NCBI RefSeq assembly: GCF_022376445.1
Contig: NW_025954963.1
Location: 682,001 to 746,000, forward strand
Direction of reading: 5' to 3'
Source of the DNA: Fomitopsis serialis
Lineage: Eukaryota; Basidiomycota; Agaricomycetes; Polyporales; Fomitopsidaceae
Length of the DNA stretch: 64,000 nt
Shown: positions 1 through 12,115 of the stretch, one piece after another
Layout: each line of letters opens with the position of its first letter
Numbering within the stretch: the first letter of the stretch is position 1
Notes under the pieces: model-generated
What the model was told of the DNA's origin: nothing
What the model saw: only the letters and a program-made list of their open reading frames with translations
The model's database searches: none
Made by a program: the position numbers and the translations under genes

Positions 1-1114
1 CATACTCAAGCTCTGCGCCTTCGATCGGCGGACACTCACCCGCCAATGGAGAGATCGCGTGTACAGCTGTGAGTGCACTCGAGGCCTGAGCGGCAGGGTC
101 TCACTGCTAAGCACCCTACGAGCGTCCGACGGGGGTACTAGGGAAGTCAGACGTTCAAACGCGTCTGTGAACTGTCTATGGATACCTACCTTGGTGTTGT
201 GCCTAACCCCGCTTCGCTGTGGGCAGTCTCACACATTGGATGGGCCCGGATGGACCCACGAGCAGCCAAGAGGGTGATGAGACCAGGTCTCGGGACGAGC
301 CCATCAGTGTCGGAATGAGGGGGGCTATGACGCGCGCACCAATATCTTGCCGCATGGTGGAAATGCGTATATACACTCATTGCGTACGGTCGGATTGAGT
401 AAAGCGCTCCACTGCTGAGATGCGCCCGTGATTTCCGCCCATGGTTCACTATAGTTCATCGCCCATCACCCCGTTCACCGAGTGGAAACGTAGGAAAGAT
501 GTTTGAGAGTGCGGAGAAAAGGGAAAAACCAAGCAAAACGGTATTCCGCAATCCGAATGCTGTGCCCGTGTGCCGTCACGGATAGCGTTCGAAGGCGAGA
601 AGCAGAGAAGGGCGAGCGAGCTCACAGGGAGAGACGGCCGCCACACACTGTTGTGCATCGTGATGCGGAGCGGCTTGAGAGGGAGCTAAAACGTCGTGGC
701 TGGCATTCCGGGGAAGAATCCATGAAGATGAGAACCACGCGCCGAATAAGTTCAAGCGCGTCGTGTAAGCCGTAAGCGGGTGTCCAGTTCAGGCATGGCA
801 AAGAGCTGGCAGCGAATTTGAGGTACTGAGGTAGTGTGGAAATATGGTCAGTACACTATGCCGGCTCTGCTTGTACGGCTCGCAGCTGGCTGTTAAGCTG
901 CGGATGGGTGGACTGAAGTCTAAGGCTGAGTCCAATTGCCTCAGGGCGCGACAGCAGCCACCGAGGCAGCTTGAGCGGTGTTACGCGCGTGACACGTGTC
1001 ACGGCTGGGCACGTGTGACACGGGCGATGCTGCGGGTTTTGCCGGACGCAGTAGCGCAGTGGGGATTCCGGAAAAGGAAGGTGCTCGGAGTCGCTGCTCA
1101 CACTCAAATGTCTC
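1..1114. other. No supported gene at the left edge
   Basis: Short open frames occur on both strands, but none shows a recognisable domain, exon pattern or coherent composition. A plus-strand frame is open from the left edge to a stop at about 76-78 and could be the tail of a gene lying mostly outside the window; it is too short to judge. The last part probably holds the promoter of the Kelch/BTB gene that starts at 1115. Confidence 0.5.
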
Positions 1115-4100
1115 TTGCCCGACTTGCCTTCGATCTCTAACCCCGTCCGACGTTCCCCGCCCCCGCATAACGTCTCCTCTCCCGTCCCTTCGCGCTCTGT
1201 GCGCGCAGCCATGTATCCCATATCCGACCTCACCGCGTTCTGCCGCAGGACTACCGGAGATGTGCCTCCAAAGCTGGTCGTGCGTATACTGCTGTGGTCG
1301 TGCGAGTTACCTTCACTTAGCCTCGTGTCTAGGGCGCGTCGACCACCGTCATCGGGTCGAAGATGTATCTCTACGTAAGTACTGTATCACTTCACGCGCA
1401 TATAGTCATGCTAAGTGCGAATTTTGCAGGGAGGTCGCTTGGTATCGGAGCGTAGGATGGTCTCGGATATCTACATGTTTGACCTGGAGACTTTCCACTG
1501 GGAAAGGCTACCCCAATCTCCGGAGGACGATATTCCTCAGGCGCGATACTTCCACAGCGCGGATGCATGTACGTCTTCCGCCCCGTCTCTGCCCTAGCCT
1601 CATTTGACTCGTCTGATCAGGGTGCAACCATCTCATCATCTTCGGTGGTATGGCTATCAAGCCTCAGTCCGACAACCCTGAGGATCTCTGTGTCTTGAAC
1701 GACGTTCGTCTCTTCGACTTCACCTCTGGACACTGGGTTCCGTCGTCCGCCACATCCGGCGAATCATCACCGCCCTCGTTTGTTCCCAATGCGCGCTACG
1801 CCCACCTTAGCTCCGTCAGCGCGGACCGCCTCTTTATCATTGGTGGTCAGGACCTCGCCAACGTCTGGTTGGATGACGTGTACATCTATGACCTCGTCAA
1901 GAAGGTTTGGGTGCAGAGGCGGGAGTACTCGCGACATTGTGGGACATACCGAAGTGTAGCTGTCACTGCGGATATGCGAGTCCGGTTGCCCCAAGAGGAG
2001 ATGCGCACCGGTCAATCGATGCCGTCTAACCTCGGTCCCGCTGGCGCACGCTTCAAGACGAACAGGAATGGAACGCCTACTACGCCTGTCACTTCCCCAG
2101 AATCGCTCAGTCATCTGCCATACTCTGCTTCTCCAACTGACGACTATCCCTGTGACATATTTTTATTCAGCAACTACAACGTGAGCATTCCGGCTTCGCT
2201 ACTGAATGTGAACCAAAACTGACTGGGAAATTAGTTCACTGACGTCCAGCGGGAGCTGGAAGTGTTCTCACCACTTTCGGACGGTGACTTTACCGTGTCC
2301 GACCGATCCGCCGCCATGACTGGTACTTCATTTCCTCCAGGTCTTCGGTTCCCAACGGGGGCTATACTGGGCACCTTCTTCATCGTTGCCGGCACTTATC
2401 TCTCTCAGACGTACCAATCCTTCTCGATTTGGGCACTGGATCTCATCAACATGACTTGGTCACGTATTGATCCCGGCAGCGCTCTCGCGACAGGTTCTTG
2501 GTTCCGAAGCTGTCTATGGCCCGCTGCGAATCGCTTCATCGTATTCGGCAACCGACATGGGAACCTTGTTGAGGACTACAACCGACGTCTGCTCAGCTGG
2601 GACCACGTCACATGCATTGATCTGGAGGCCTTTGGCATCTACCAACCGCCGCCGCTCGTCTTGGACGTCCCTTCACAGGAACTTGGACTGGCAGCGTTCG
2701 AGGAGGGCGCGCTCGCGGACTTTGAGATCTTATGTGACGATGGGCGCAAGATCCGGTGTTCGCGGAGGCTGCTGGAGGAACGATGGTCCTGGTTCAAGGA
2801 GCAACGTCAGTTGTTTGTGCAGGCCGCGCAGCGGGAGACAGAGGCAATGGAGCCAATCCCACAGCACGTGCCGCTGCCTGAACTACCTGGGGCCTACGAC
2901 GGGCAGGAACCGCGACCGGATCCGAGGCTCACACCTCGCTCGTTCAACTTGTCGGAGCCATATCCAGTCACTCTGGCGCTGGTGCAGTACTTCTACTCCA
3001 TGGGCCTGATCACGCCTCTCCAACATGCGCCCGCGGTACTGAGCCAACTTCTACTGCTGTCAAGCACGTACGAACTTGTGCATTTGCAATCGCTCGTGAA
3101 GCATGCGATGCACCGCGCGCTCAGCTATGCCACGTCTGTGGGAATCTACGGCGTTTCTACGCTCTGCAGCTGCAGGAGCCTACAAATCCGGTGCGTACTT
3201 TTCTGTAATCAGATTTAGTAGTGTGGGCTGACTGCGGGGTAAAACCAGGGCCCTTCGTGTTGTCATGGTACGTGTGCGAGGTTCGTGAGAGGATGACGCA
3301 AGGCTGACTTAAGGTTGTAGGCGTACAGCCAAAAGCGTCCTGGAGGTGGGCGTTCCCGCGCGGACAAGGATGGTCCTTCTGGGCCACGGAATGGCGATGC
3401 GAACGGGAATGGTGGACCAGGTGGTCATGGACCATCTGACACGACCACGGCCGCTCGGCCCCGCGGCTTGTCGGACGCCTCGTATCTGCGTGGACCATCC
3501 GATGGCAATGGCACCTCCCACATTGGTTACAGGAATGCAAGCAGTAGTAAGGGTCTAATCTTTTCGAAGGTGATGCTCGAGCTCACCTATAGCCCATCTA
3601 GCTCCGAAGCCAGTGGACAGGTCGGACACCAGCTCTACAGTGACTGTGCGCCCGCGCGCGATGTCCGAGATCCTGTTGTCGAGGCCTTTCCCAACTTCTT
3701 CGCCCCTTCCCGAGAGCGTTGATCAATCAGGTAGGCGTCATCTCACTCTGATGCGCGGAGTAAGGACCTAAGACAACATTAGGTGTATCTTCGGAGTCCC
3801 AAGGTTCATCAGCGACGCCCATTCAGCGGCCCGAGTCTGTTATTCCATCATCCCGGCCATCATCGAAGAGCCCGGAGACGTCGAGACCGAGCAGCATCGT
3901 CTCACTGGCGACTGAGCGCGACATGTGTGCCATCGCTGAGTCGATGACACCCACCGTGGAGAAGCGCAGTTCCTCGCAGGAGATCACGAAGCTCATCGGG
4001 ACCCGGCCACGCACAAACTCTCTGTTGGACATGTATCGCAGCATGGAGTCCTCGGTTAGCCGACCGTCGGCCCCGGTCTCGTCCGCAAGCTCTACGAGCA

Positions 4101-4941
4101 GTTCGACGTATACGGAGTCCGACACGGAGTACCTCTCCGACGATTTGTGCGAGTCGGTCGTGTACTCGCCGACACAGGCCTCATACCCTGCCTTCCATTT
4201 GCCCTTGTCTCCGCGCCGGGCGGCTTATGACAGTGATTCGACGCCCTCGCTCAAGACTTCCACGTCTTTCAGTTCTTTGTCGACAACGCCTAGTCTTAGC
4301 CGGGCATCCTCGTTCCGTCGCTCTCCGCCCCTCAGCCCTACTCTCGCTTCTCTGGCTACTCCTGTGGATATCGCTCCTCTTTCGCCACGTCGTCGCAATT
4401 CCTGGACGTCATCGAGGAGGCTCAGAGTCCCGACGAAAGTGAACCGTCACCTCAGCCATTCTACGCAGACGAACGGAGCGCTGCTTCACTTCCTTTGCTT
4501 GACCTCCCGGCAGCCTTCCTAACGCGCGACGGCACCCAGGTGCGGACAAGGGTCGACAGCAAGCTGACTATCATGCGGCGAGACTCCCCTTCATCTCCGG
4601 AGACCGTCATCGCTGCATCGCCATTCGGCGATTCCTTGGTCCGCTCACCTCAAGCACTGTCCCCCAAAAGCCATCGCATCGGCGGTAGAACGCTCTCGCG
4701 TCTATTTGGCAAGAAGCAGACGCAGGATGCGCCCGTGGAAGGCCAGTTCTCGCACTGGAATGGCTCGGCCATTAACCTCAACCTCGCCAAGGCCGAGGAG
4801 AAAAAGAGAAGGAGGCTGGCGGAGAAAGAGCGGACGAGCGAGATGACCCTGGACAAGCTGCGCGGCATGCTGGACATGCACATTCAGACGGATCGGACTG
4901 ACAGTCACTGGGACCATGTTGGAGGATACCCTCCGGTTTGA
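1115..4941 (+). CDS. Kelch-repeat/BTB domain protein (Ral2-like architecture)
   Basis: A multi-exon gene. Likely exons: 1115-1279, 1333-1374, 1430-1568, 1621-2180, 2250-3190, a 19-nt micro-exon 3249-3267, 3321-3552, 3602-3730 and 3783 onward. The N-terminal half has Kelch-type blades (GGRLVSERRMVSDIYMFD, IIFGGMAIKPQ, FIIGGQDLANVW, FIVAGTY). A BTB-like segment follows (ADFEILCDDGRKIRCSRRLL), then a helical BACK-like stretch. The tail is low-complexity and Ser/Pro-rich, ending in a basic coiled segment (AKAEEKKRRRLAEKERTSE). Fission yeast Ral2 shares the Kelch-plus-BTB layout and acts in Ras signalling; a Ras role here is inference. The frame changes between about 4300 and 4430, from frame 2 to frame 1. 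This is either a weak intron at 4364-4425 (GTGGAT donor, CTCAG acceptor) or a one-base indel. The extreme N-terminus (residues 33-50) looks unusual and the start is uncertain. Confidence 0.85.
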
Positions 4942-5393
4942 TTCGTGCAGCGCTGGTCCACGGCTTGAATTCGCGTCTCTGGCAGTTCGCGTTCGTCCTT
5001 TGACCTTCGATCTACTATGCTGCTGGCACTTGATTATCTATGAACGTTGTACTTGCTGTACGCTGTCGTTGCTCGTTGTTATTCTGCTGTAGATGCTACA
5101 CTATTATTGTTGTATAGACCGTGCTGCGTTTAATAGTCAATACCAGGTGTTAGCCTCTCAGTGCTGAGTGAAGCTATACCGAAGTCATATATTCCAGAAA
5201 CGATGCATGATGTGGTACAGATGAGCTATAATGTACACGATCCACAGTAAGGGCATGAGAAGATGATGAGGGGCCGAGTATTAAGACACCTACCTGAAGC
5301 TGAAGTGATGAGAACGAGCCGTGTACGTCGATGATACCTCCCAATCATTCCAATTTGCCCAGAAGAACGGTATCAAAAATAGAGAAACACCCT
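4942..5393. other. Intergenic 3' region between convergent genes
   Basis: This stretch separates the stops of the Kelch/BTB gene (+) and the CHFR-like gene (-), so it should hold both 3' UTRs. It is T-rich and A/T-rich in places and has no coding structure that I can support. Confidence 0.5.
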
Positions 5394-7321
5394 TCATAGC
5401 ATCGCGTCAACCTCGTCCCGGAAGTCCTGTGACGACGCCGGTGCAGATACCGCCGCAGAAAACTGTGACAGCAGGGCGAGATCCGCTTCCGCTTCGTAAG
5501 GAGGTACTGGAGGCAGAAAGGGCGGTAATGCGGAGCGTTCGCCAGACGAAGTCGCCAAGGGCAAATACAGCGGGGCTGGCCTTGCGGACGTAGTGGGCGC
5601 CGCAGCTGGCCCAGCTCCAGAAGAGGACGCAGACGTCGCCGCAGGTGCATCTTGCGGGATGATGATGTGATTGTCTAGGTGAGAACATTGGTTAGAAACA
5701 TTGTTCCGGTACGATGACGGAGGAAGCGCTGCTTACATTCCTTGGCGTGTCCTGGTCACAAGAACCACAAGTCAGAATCCGAGTCCTAACTAGTGTTGAT
5801 TAGGGAGTGATGCGCACCATGGTCTTTCTGTCGGTCACACCCACTCCCTTCAGGACAGTCGGGTCGCCTGGTCACGTATTCTTCCAGGAAGCCCTTCCTC
5901 CGCTCTCGGACCCACCAATCGCGCAGGCCCCAAAGGAACACCTCGGTCGCGCAGAGCCGGCAGATTCGGCTCCGATGTGCAGTTGGGCCGGGGTCCGGCC
6001 CACCTGCGACGTTGTGGACGTCCTGGAAGAGGTCCAATTCGATGAGGGGCGCAAACTGGCGCGGTGAAGTTTGTATATACGCGACGATCTGTGTTAAGAT
6101 ATACCGTAGTGAGTCGCCGGAAGTAACAATCAGTTCATGTTTTTACGCACTTCGCGATAGATGTGCCTCGGCGTCAGACGCTGTGCGGTCAAGTAGTCGA
6201 GCATGATGTCCACTTCTACGGTATTCGAGTCGAAGCAGTCGTAGATCTCGCCACACTGTATGAGGTCGGAGATGTCCGACAGGCCATGGGGATACTGCAT
6301 AAGGAGCGGTGCCGCCACACAGCGACCCGGGATACCAATCCCGCAGAAAGACACCTGGCAGAAGTCGCACTTGGTGGTTGTGGGCGCTGTTGACGCGAGG
6401 ACGTTCTCGCTGCGAGGCCCAGGACGTGAGCTCGCTGGCGTTGATACGCATACACCAAAGACGCGTACCAGTTTCCGCAATACGCATGCCCAGGCGGGGC
6501 GCCCTCTTCCGTGTGCCAGGCATGATCAGGGTCAACTTCCGGATCCGCGATGGGTTGCGGGCAGATCCACCCGTACTGGTTGCCGGGGGCACAGTGGGGG
6601 CAAGGCTGCACGTAATTCGTGTTCCGGGGCTGGAGGTTCGGCTCGGGAGATTGTTGCCTCGGGCTAGGAATCTGAACGCCACAGAGTGAATAAGTGCCCG
6701 GAGACAGTAAATAGAAATAACTGTACCCTGAGCGATACTCCAGTCCGGTATATCTCGTCCGCTTGTATGCGTTCATTGCTTGGTCGCGCTCTTTCCGGCG
6801 CATGTCGGAGGAGGACATCGACCATTGTCTGCAAGGCGCGCGAAGGAGTGACAACGGTTGACATGCCCCTGCATGCAGGACAGTTCGTTCCCCCATTCTG
6901 TGAAGCGATGTATGTTAGCGTATGCGATAGTACACTGATGGCACAACCAATGTAGTCCCCGGTTCGAAGGCGACGGATGAACAGATGCACACGCGTGCAC
7001 ATGTACTGCACTCCGAGAGCGAGTAGTAGGACTTACTCGGATCCACATTACTATACAGCTGAGTGGCAACATGTGAGCATGCGTTGTAATGAGACACACA
7101 GACGCATACCTTCCACAGAAGAAATGTTGACATGGCACCACCACCACTGGCCGATACACGAGCGCAGAGCAGCATGCGCACTGCAGTTCTTGTTCCAGTT
7201 CGTTCGCAAGTGCTTCGCCGTTTACGGTCGCCGTAGCCACTTGTCCAGTGGCCTCACTACCGCCCGCAGGCACGTCTTGCGGATCATCCTTCAGTCTCTT
7301 CCTACTAGACTCCACTTGCAC
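5394..7321 (-). CDS. CHFR-like RING-finger E3 ubiquitin ligase
   Basis: The RING finger is spread over exons near the start: CACC, then CQHFFCG, a small exon coding SCIVMWIR, and NGGTNCPACRG. This gives a C3HC4 pattern at about residues 48-95. A long cysteine-rich region follows (QPCPHCAPGNQYGWICPQP, KCDFCQVSFCGIG, ICRLCATEVFLWGLRDWW, then CPEGSGCDRQ), as in the C-terminal half of CHFR-type ligases. Two late introns lead through GHAKEYNHIIIPQDAP to a Pro/Ala-rich tail that ends DEVDAML. The human CHFR FHA domain is absent; the protein starts 40-50 residues before the RING. The likely activity is transfer of ubiquitin from an E2 to substrates. A mitotic checkpoint role, known for CHFR, is inference here. 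It is transcribed toward the Kelch/BTB gene. Confidence 0.85.
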
Positions 7322-8690
7322 GTCCTCGAAGGAGGGGGATGCTCTTCGCTTAGAGTGGCTGCAGTAGCTGACCCAGACGCGTACGACCGAGACATATCTG
7401 ACTGCAATGCACCAGAAAGCGGCATAGGCGTGGACAAGGGAGGTCCAGGAGGCAGGCGCAGTGCGTCAGGAGGCATCGGCCTGTATCTGAGAGATAGTGA
7501 TCGGCGAGCACGAAGGGATGGTCGACGTTCGGTTGCAAGAAGAGATATCACGAATTTGGACGAATCGGTTATTGTACCGGATTGGGTGGCTGCCATGATG
7601 CTGCCGCAAACTCAGTCCAATCATCTCCCGGCAACGCTCTCTGCCCGACTCCCGGGTCTACGCTGCGAACGCGTCAATCAAGCTTGGAAGCTACACGAAC
7701 AAGCACGGCGCTCCGCGACACCAGGTCGGAAGGATGCCCAAATCGCAAGCCAACTGTGGTCGTACTTCGGCACAACGTCGCCAAGGCTTATGCAGTAACT
7801 AATCACTATGGAAAGCAAGTTAGCAAGGGTGTAGTGACCTTCGGGTGTTCTTGAGAGGTCTTAGATGGTTGTATTTTAGACGTCATATGTAGCATTGACA
7901 TGGCCAAGACTGATGAAGACATCATTAGACACGCAGGTGCACGCAGGCTCAAGATGAACCAGTGTATATATAAGTGGTTTCACACTGTTGGGTCTTCTCT
8001 TTGAACCAGATAACCCGCTGAGTGTCTTTTGGGCACTCACGAAAGCTAAATTGTGCCAATGAAACAACGCGCACAAGACCTTGGATTGGATCTCGACCAG
8101 GCAAGCTCAAGAGCCGCTAGAGCACAGTTGCTTATCCGGCAGGCGTTTCGAAGCGTGTCTGCAGGCTTCTTTATAACACCTTGTCAACATACACATTCGC
8201 ACAGAGTGCGTAGAAACCCTCTTACAGATCGCTGTGGGCATCCATAATGACGAACATCCATCGACCTATAAGGGATGTCAACATCATTAATTCGCGTCCT
8301 ACGCTGCATCCCGAAGTCCAACTGTAGCCCACATAGACATCCATCACATACAGTAGAATATCAGAGATTCTGAATGAGATACGTCAAAATCAACTTGAGC
8401 AAGTTCAATCGAAGATCAACGGATGAGAACAGAAGCGTTGCCATTCACAAAGCGCTCGACCAGGAGTTTAGGGCAGGACAATTCGCGTGGTGCAAGCCAG
8501 CGCGCGCAACGCGCCTCAGCCAGATGACTACGGTGGCGGCTTTTATGATCACAAAACACGATGCAGCGATACATACTAGAGCAGGGTGATGAGATGATAC
8601 AGTGTTGTTTCTCGAGCGTTCCAGATGCCGTTGAGTTAAGTACAGTGTTCGGAACCCTACAGAATTTGCTAAGCAAGCTTGATCAGGGGG
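7322..8690. other. Intergenic, no gene supported
   Basis: This lies between the 5' end of the CHFR-like gene and the 3' end of the transcription factor gene, both on the minus strand. It should contain the CHFR-like promoter. A TATA-like run (tatatataag) sits near 7964 on the plus strand, but no convincing reading frame follows it. Confidence 0.45.
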
Positions 8691-11600
8691 TTAGACCGCC
8701 GTGAATGAAAGAGACGGGTCCAAGCGTAGCAGCATCTCTAACTCAGATTGTGCCGCTGATGTGTCGCGCCGTATGGGTGCTGGTACCGGGGGCGCGACCG
8801 AGGCCATTTGGCAGGCTTCAATCAATTGCTCCCGGAGCTGATTGAATCGCCTGTGTATCTCTGTTGACCGTGGGCGTTGAGAAGGTTACCTGAACCGAGT
8901 AGTGTAAGAACGCACCGTCACAGGGCCATAATGCTATAAGGTACTCCAGAGGCGCGAACAGGGACTTGCACGCCTGCAGTGCAATGAGGAGCGTATGATC
9001 AGTGGTCCAAAGTGTGATCATCCTAGCCATTCTACATGCGTTCAGATCTCGAACCGCGAGACCGCGTGAATGACCAACCTTGTTACATGGCCCATGAACC
9101 AGAAGACATAGAACGGTCGGCCGGAGAGGGAGCTCGTCGGCTGCCCAGTGATGGTGTGCAAGCCGTACATGGTACGTCTCGCCATAGAGTCATGGTGTGT
9201 TACTATCCGAAAATCAACCATTGGTCGCATATCAGGCGAATAGGAAGAGCAAACTTACACCACTCGTCCGCCTTCTGGCGGAGGAGCTGCGCGTTTCTAT
9301 TGAAATGAACGTCAGCCCTGCAGGGATTGACAAACACGTCGAAAGGTAGCTTACAGTTGGATGTGCGGTACCAGCCGCTGCAGCTCGTAATAAAGATATA
9401 GGCGAGATCTACGTCCTCGATCAGTGCCGAGCTCTCTATCGCCGCATACACCCAATGACTCACATGAATATATAATCGCGGCTGACAAACATGAACGTCC
9501 GCTCAATATTGCACGTATGCCCGCTGAGCGCCGCCTCGATGACATCGATCTCGAGCCAAGCGTCCATGGCACACTGAGCTTTCTCGGCGCCGGTCATGCT
9601 CGTGTCGTTGCGCATGTGCACGCAGCTGTTCCACAGCAGCACCGAACGCATGTACAGCGCCCAGACTGTGTCTTTTGTATGGCCTGCCCCTGGCGGGAAA
9701 AGCGACTCGCCGGGGAACAGTACCGCGATCTGCCGCAACGTCAGCCAAGGTTCCCTTGTGACGAAAATACTTACGTTCGCAGGGTCCAGGAGTGACAGCT
9801 CCGGCATGGACTTCCCTGTCGCCGTGTTGTACGCCGCGTAGCCCGCGATCAAAATAACGCTGCTCCATATGAGCCTTCGACATTCTTCCTTGCGAACGTC
9901 AGCCTCCGTCCAGTCGGCGAGCCAGCCGGCGGTGTGACTCCATAGCGGCGAGAGCTCTATCGTATCCGGCGACATGTGCCCGAGGGTGTAGCTTGCGCAC
10001 CAGCACTTCGCCGGCGCATTGGGCAGTTGCGGCATCGGCGGGGACTGCTGCGTTGCGATGAACTCCGCCGGCTCGCGGTGCCGATGTTGCGGCGGGCACG
10101 ACGAGACGACGGGCGCGGAGCGAGGGGCGAAGATCGTCACGCGCGGGTCTTCCGCATCGACGACAGACAAGGAGAGGTAGCGTATGAGCGAGTCAAGCAT
10201 CGAGATGGCGCTACGCACCCGCTCCGACGTGTGCAGAGGATGCGCACAGATCTCAAAAAAAGCGAGGATCTAGTGGGTGGTGCGCAGGTTAGCCTTAGCT
10301 GGATAAGCCGAGATGCGATCGAGGAAAGCATTACGTACCCAAGCCGCCTGAACCAGATTATCATCGATCCACCGCGACGCCAAGCTTGCCTCCAGCGCAC
10401 TCTGCGCCTCGTCCTTAAGCCTGAGCGCACGCTCGCGGCCCACTGCGCCGTTTCCCCGTTCGCTGTCCGAACTCTGCAAGAACGTCGCCAGAGCGAGCGC
10501 ACCCAGCACGAAGCTTGGCTGCAGGCCCGCACGCCCCTCATGTTCGCGTAGCCGCCTGAGCAAGTGGGGCACATTGAGGAAGGAGAGCCAGTACGAGCTG
10601 TAGCGGAAGAGGACGCGAAGGTCGGCGTGAACGAGCTGTATGGCGGTCGCTCGCATGCCGGGAGGGAGTGGCGCGGGGTATCCGTGTGGGTACTCGTAGG
10701 AGGTGGAGTACAGACTGAGGACCACGTCCCACCACGTCTCACGGGCGTACCGCAAAGACGGCTCGGCAGGAATCTCGGTCTTGATCAAGGGTCGATGAAA
10801 GGTATGCTCTTGTTGCATCATCGCCGATTCGGTCATTTGATAGGCATAAGCAGTGGGCAGCGTTTGCGACAAGTAGTCTGGTTGGTCGACGTAACGATAG
10901 TCTCCCTGGTGAAAATAAGGCCATGATGCAGAGCGAAGGAAAACGCATACGTACTTGTGGGTATGTCATGCTTTCATAGGCATGTGGTCCGGATACAGGC
11001 ACTGGTTGGGTCGACGTCGACGCCGTGTTCATAGTCGGGCCAATCACCATGCCGTGTCGATCACTGCTGCCCGACGCGTATCCTTCCTGTGACCCTGAGC
11101 CACTTGCTTGTGACGACGCTGCGATCGGGCTTACTCCAACGGCGGGCGATAGGGCTCTGATGTTGACAGGCGATGGCAACGACCTCGCTGTGAATGGCAC
11201 AGGATCCTGTAGAGGTGCCTTGCCCTCCAGATCGGGGGGACTTGAGGGAGTTGGGCTATCCACCGTCCGTCTTCGAGTCCTTTTCTTCGGCTCACTATCC
11301 TCCTTGCCGGCTGTCATGGACCGCTGGCGAGCCCCGGGAGTCTTATCCGGCCCACGACGCTTGGGCTCAACATCGTAAGTGCAGGGACTCCTCTGGTCTG
11401 AGCGGCGGCTACAATTGTGGCAGGTAGGCTTTGCACCGTCGCATCGAATTTTGCGGGTACGACTGTAGCCCCGGATGTCAGCCGATGTGCGCAGCTCGAT
11501 GTGCAGTTTTTATGCACCGCACCATTGAACACAGGCTACATAAACGCGGCTGCGTGGTTTGCCTTGCGTGGTGAGGGGCTGATCAGGCGCGAGTTCGAGT

Positions 11601-12115
11601 CGGGGCTTTTCTCGCCGGGATTTGCCATAGCTAGGCCGCCGTTCGTTGACAATAGGTCTCGCAGAGGTTCCGGCAGCACATGCACTCGAAGACGATGACG
11701 CTATGGCGGCCGAAGGCTCCGCGTCCTGGCTATCGCGGGTCGATAAAGGACTGAGTGTGGCAACATCGCCGGAAAATTGGGAGTCGTCGAATTGGGAGAC
11801 CTGGTAGTCGCTGGGCGGCGTGTCGATGTGGTAGAGGGAGTTACTCGCGGAGGAGACGCTCTCGCTCCTGTGCGTGCGGGTCGCGAGATGGGATGGTGCG
11901 TGATACATGCCAGGCGCTGAGGGACCGGACGCAGCCCCGGTGCCACTGGCGGCGAAGGCCGCGTCTTCGTGTGCAAATTGCGGATATCCAGAGCTGCCGT
12001 GAGTATACTGTGCGACATCGTGGCCCAGGTGCGCGGGCGCGTCAGTACTAGTACCCTGGTATGATCTGTCGCCCGAGACGGGGAAGGCAAAGTTAGCCGA
12101 CATGACAGTGAGCAT
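8691..12115 (-). CDS. Zn2Cys6 fungal transcription factor
   Basis: The zinc cluster is split by an intron near 11430-11510. The first exon ends in a CxxC-like piece (ACVQWC) and the next begins RTRKIRCDGAKPTCHNCSRR, with later cysteines in SPCTYDVEPKRRG. A basic linker follows (KKRTRRR). The long C-terminal half matches the middle-homology region of fungal factors: WWDVVLSLY, LVHADLRVLFRYSSYWLSFL, FVLGALALATFLQSS, then PLWSHTAGWLADWTEADVRKEE. Small 3' exons include GRPFYVFWFMGHVTRL and EYLIALWPCD and end SLSFTAV. Translation may start at 12115 or at the second Met at 12103. It should bind CGG-type half sites in the nucleus as a dimer; target genes cannot be inferred. No frame breaks were seen. 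The N-terminal 190 residues are Ser/Ala/Thr-rich and probably disordered. Confidence 0.9.

Noticed and set aside
11755..12051. Arg/Cys-rich plus-strand frame opposite the transcription factor exon
   Set aside because: It is the antisense shadow of the Ser/Ala-rich first exon.
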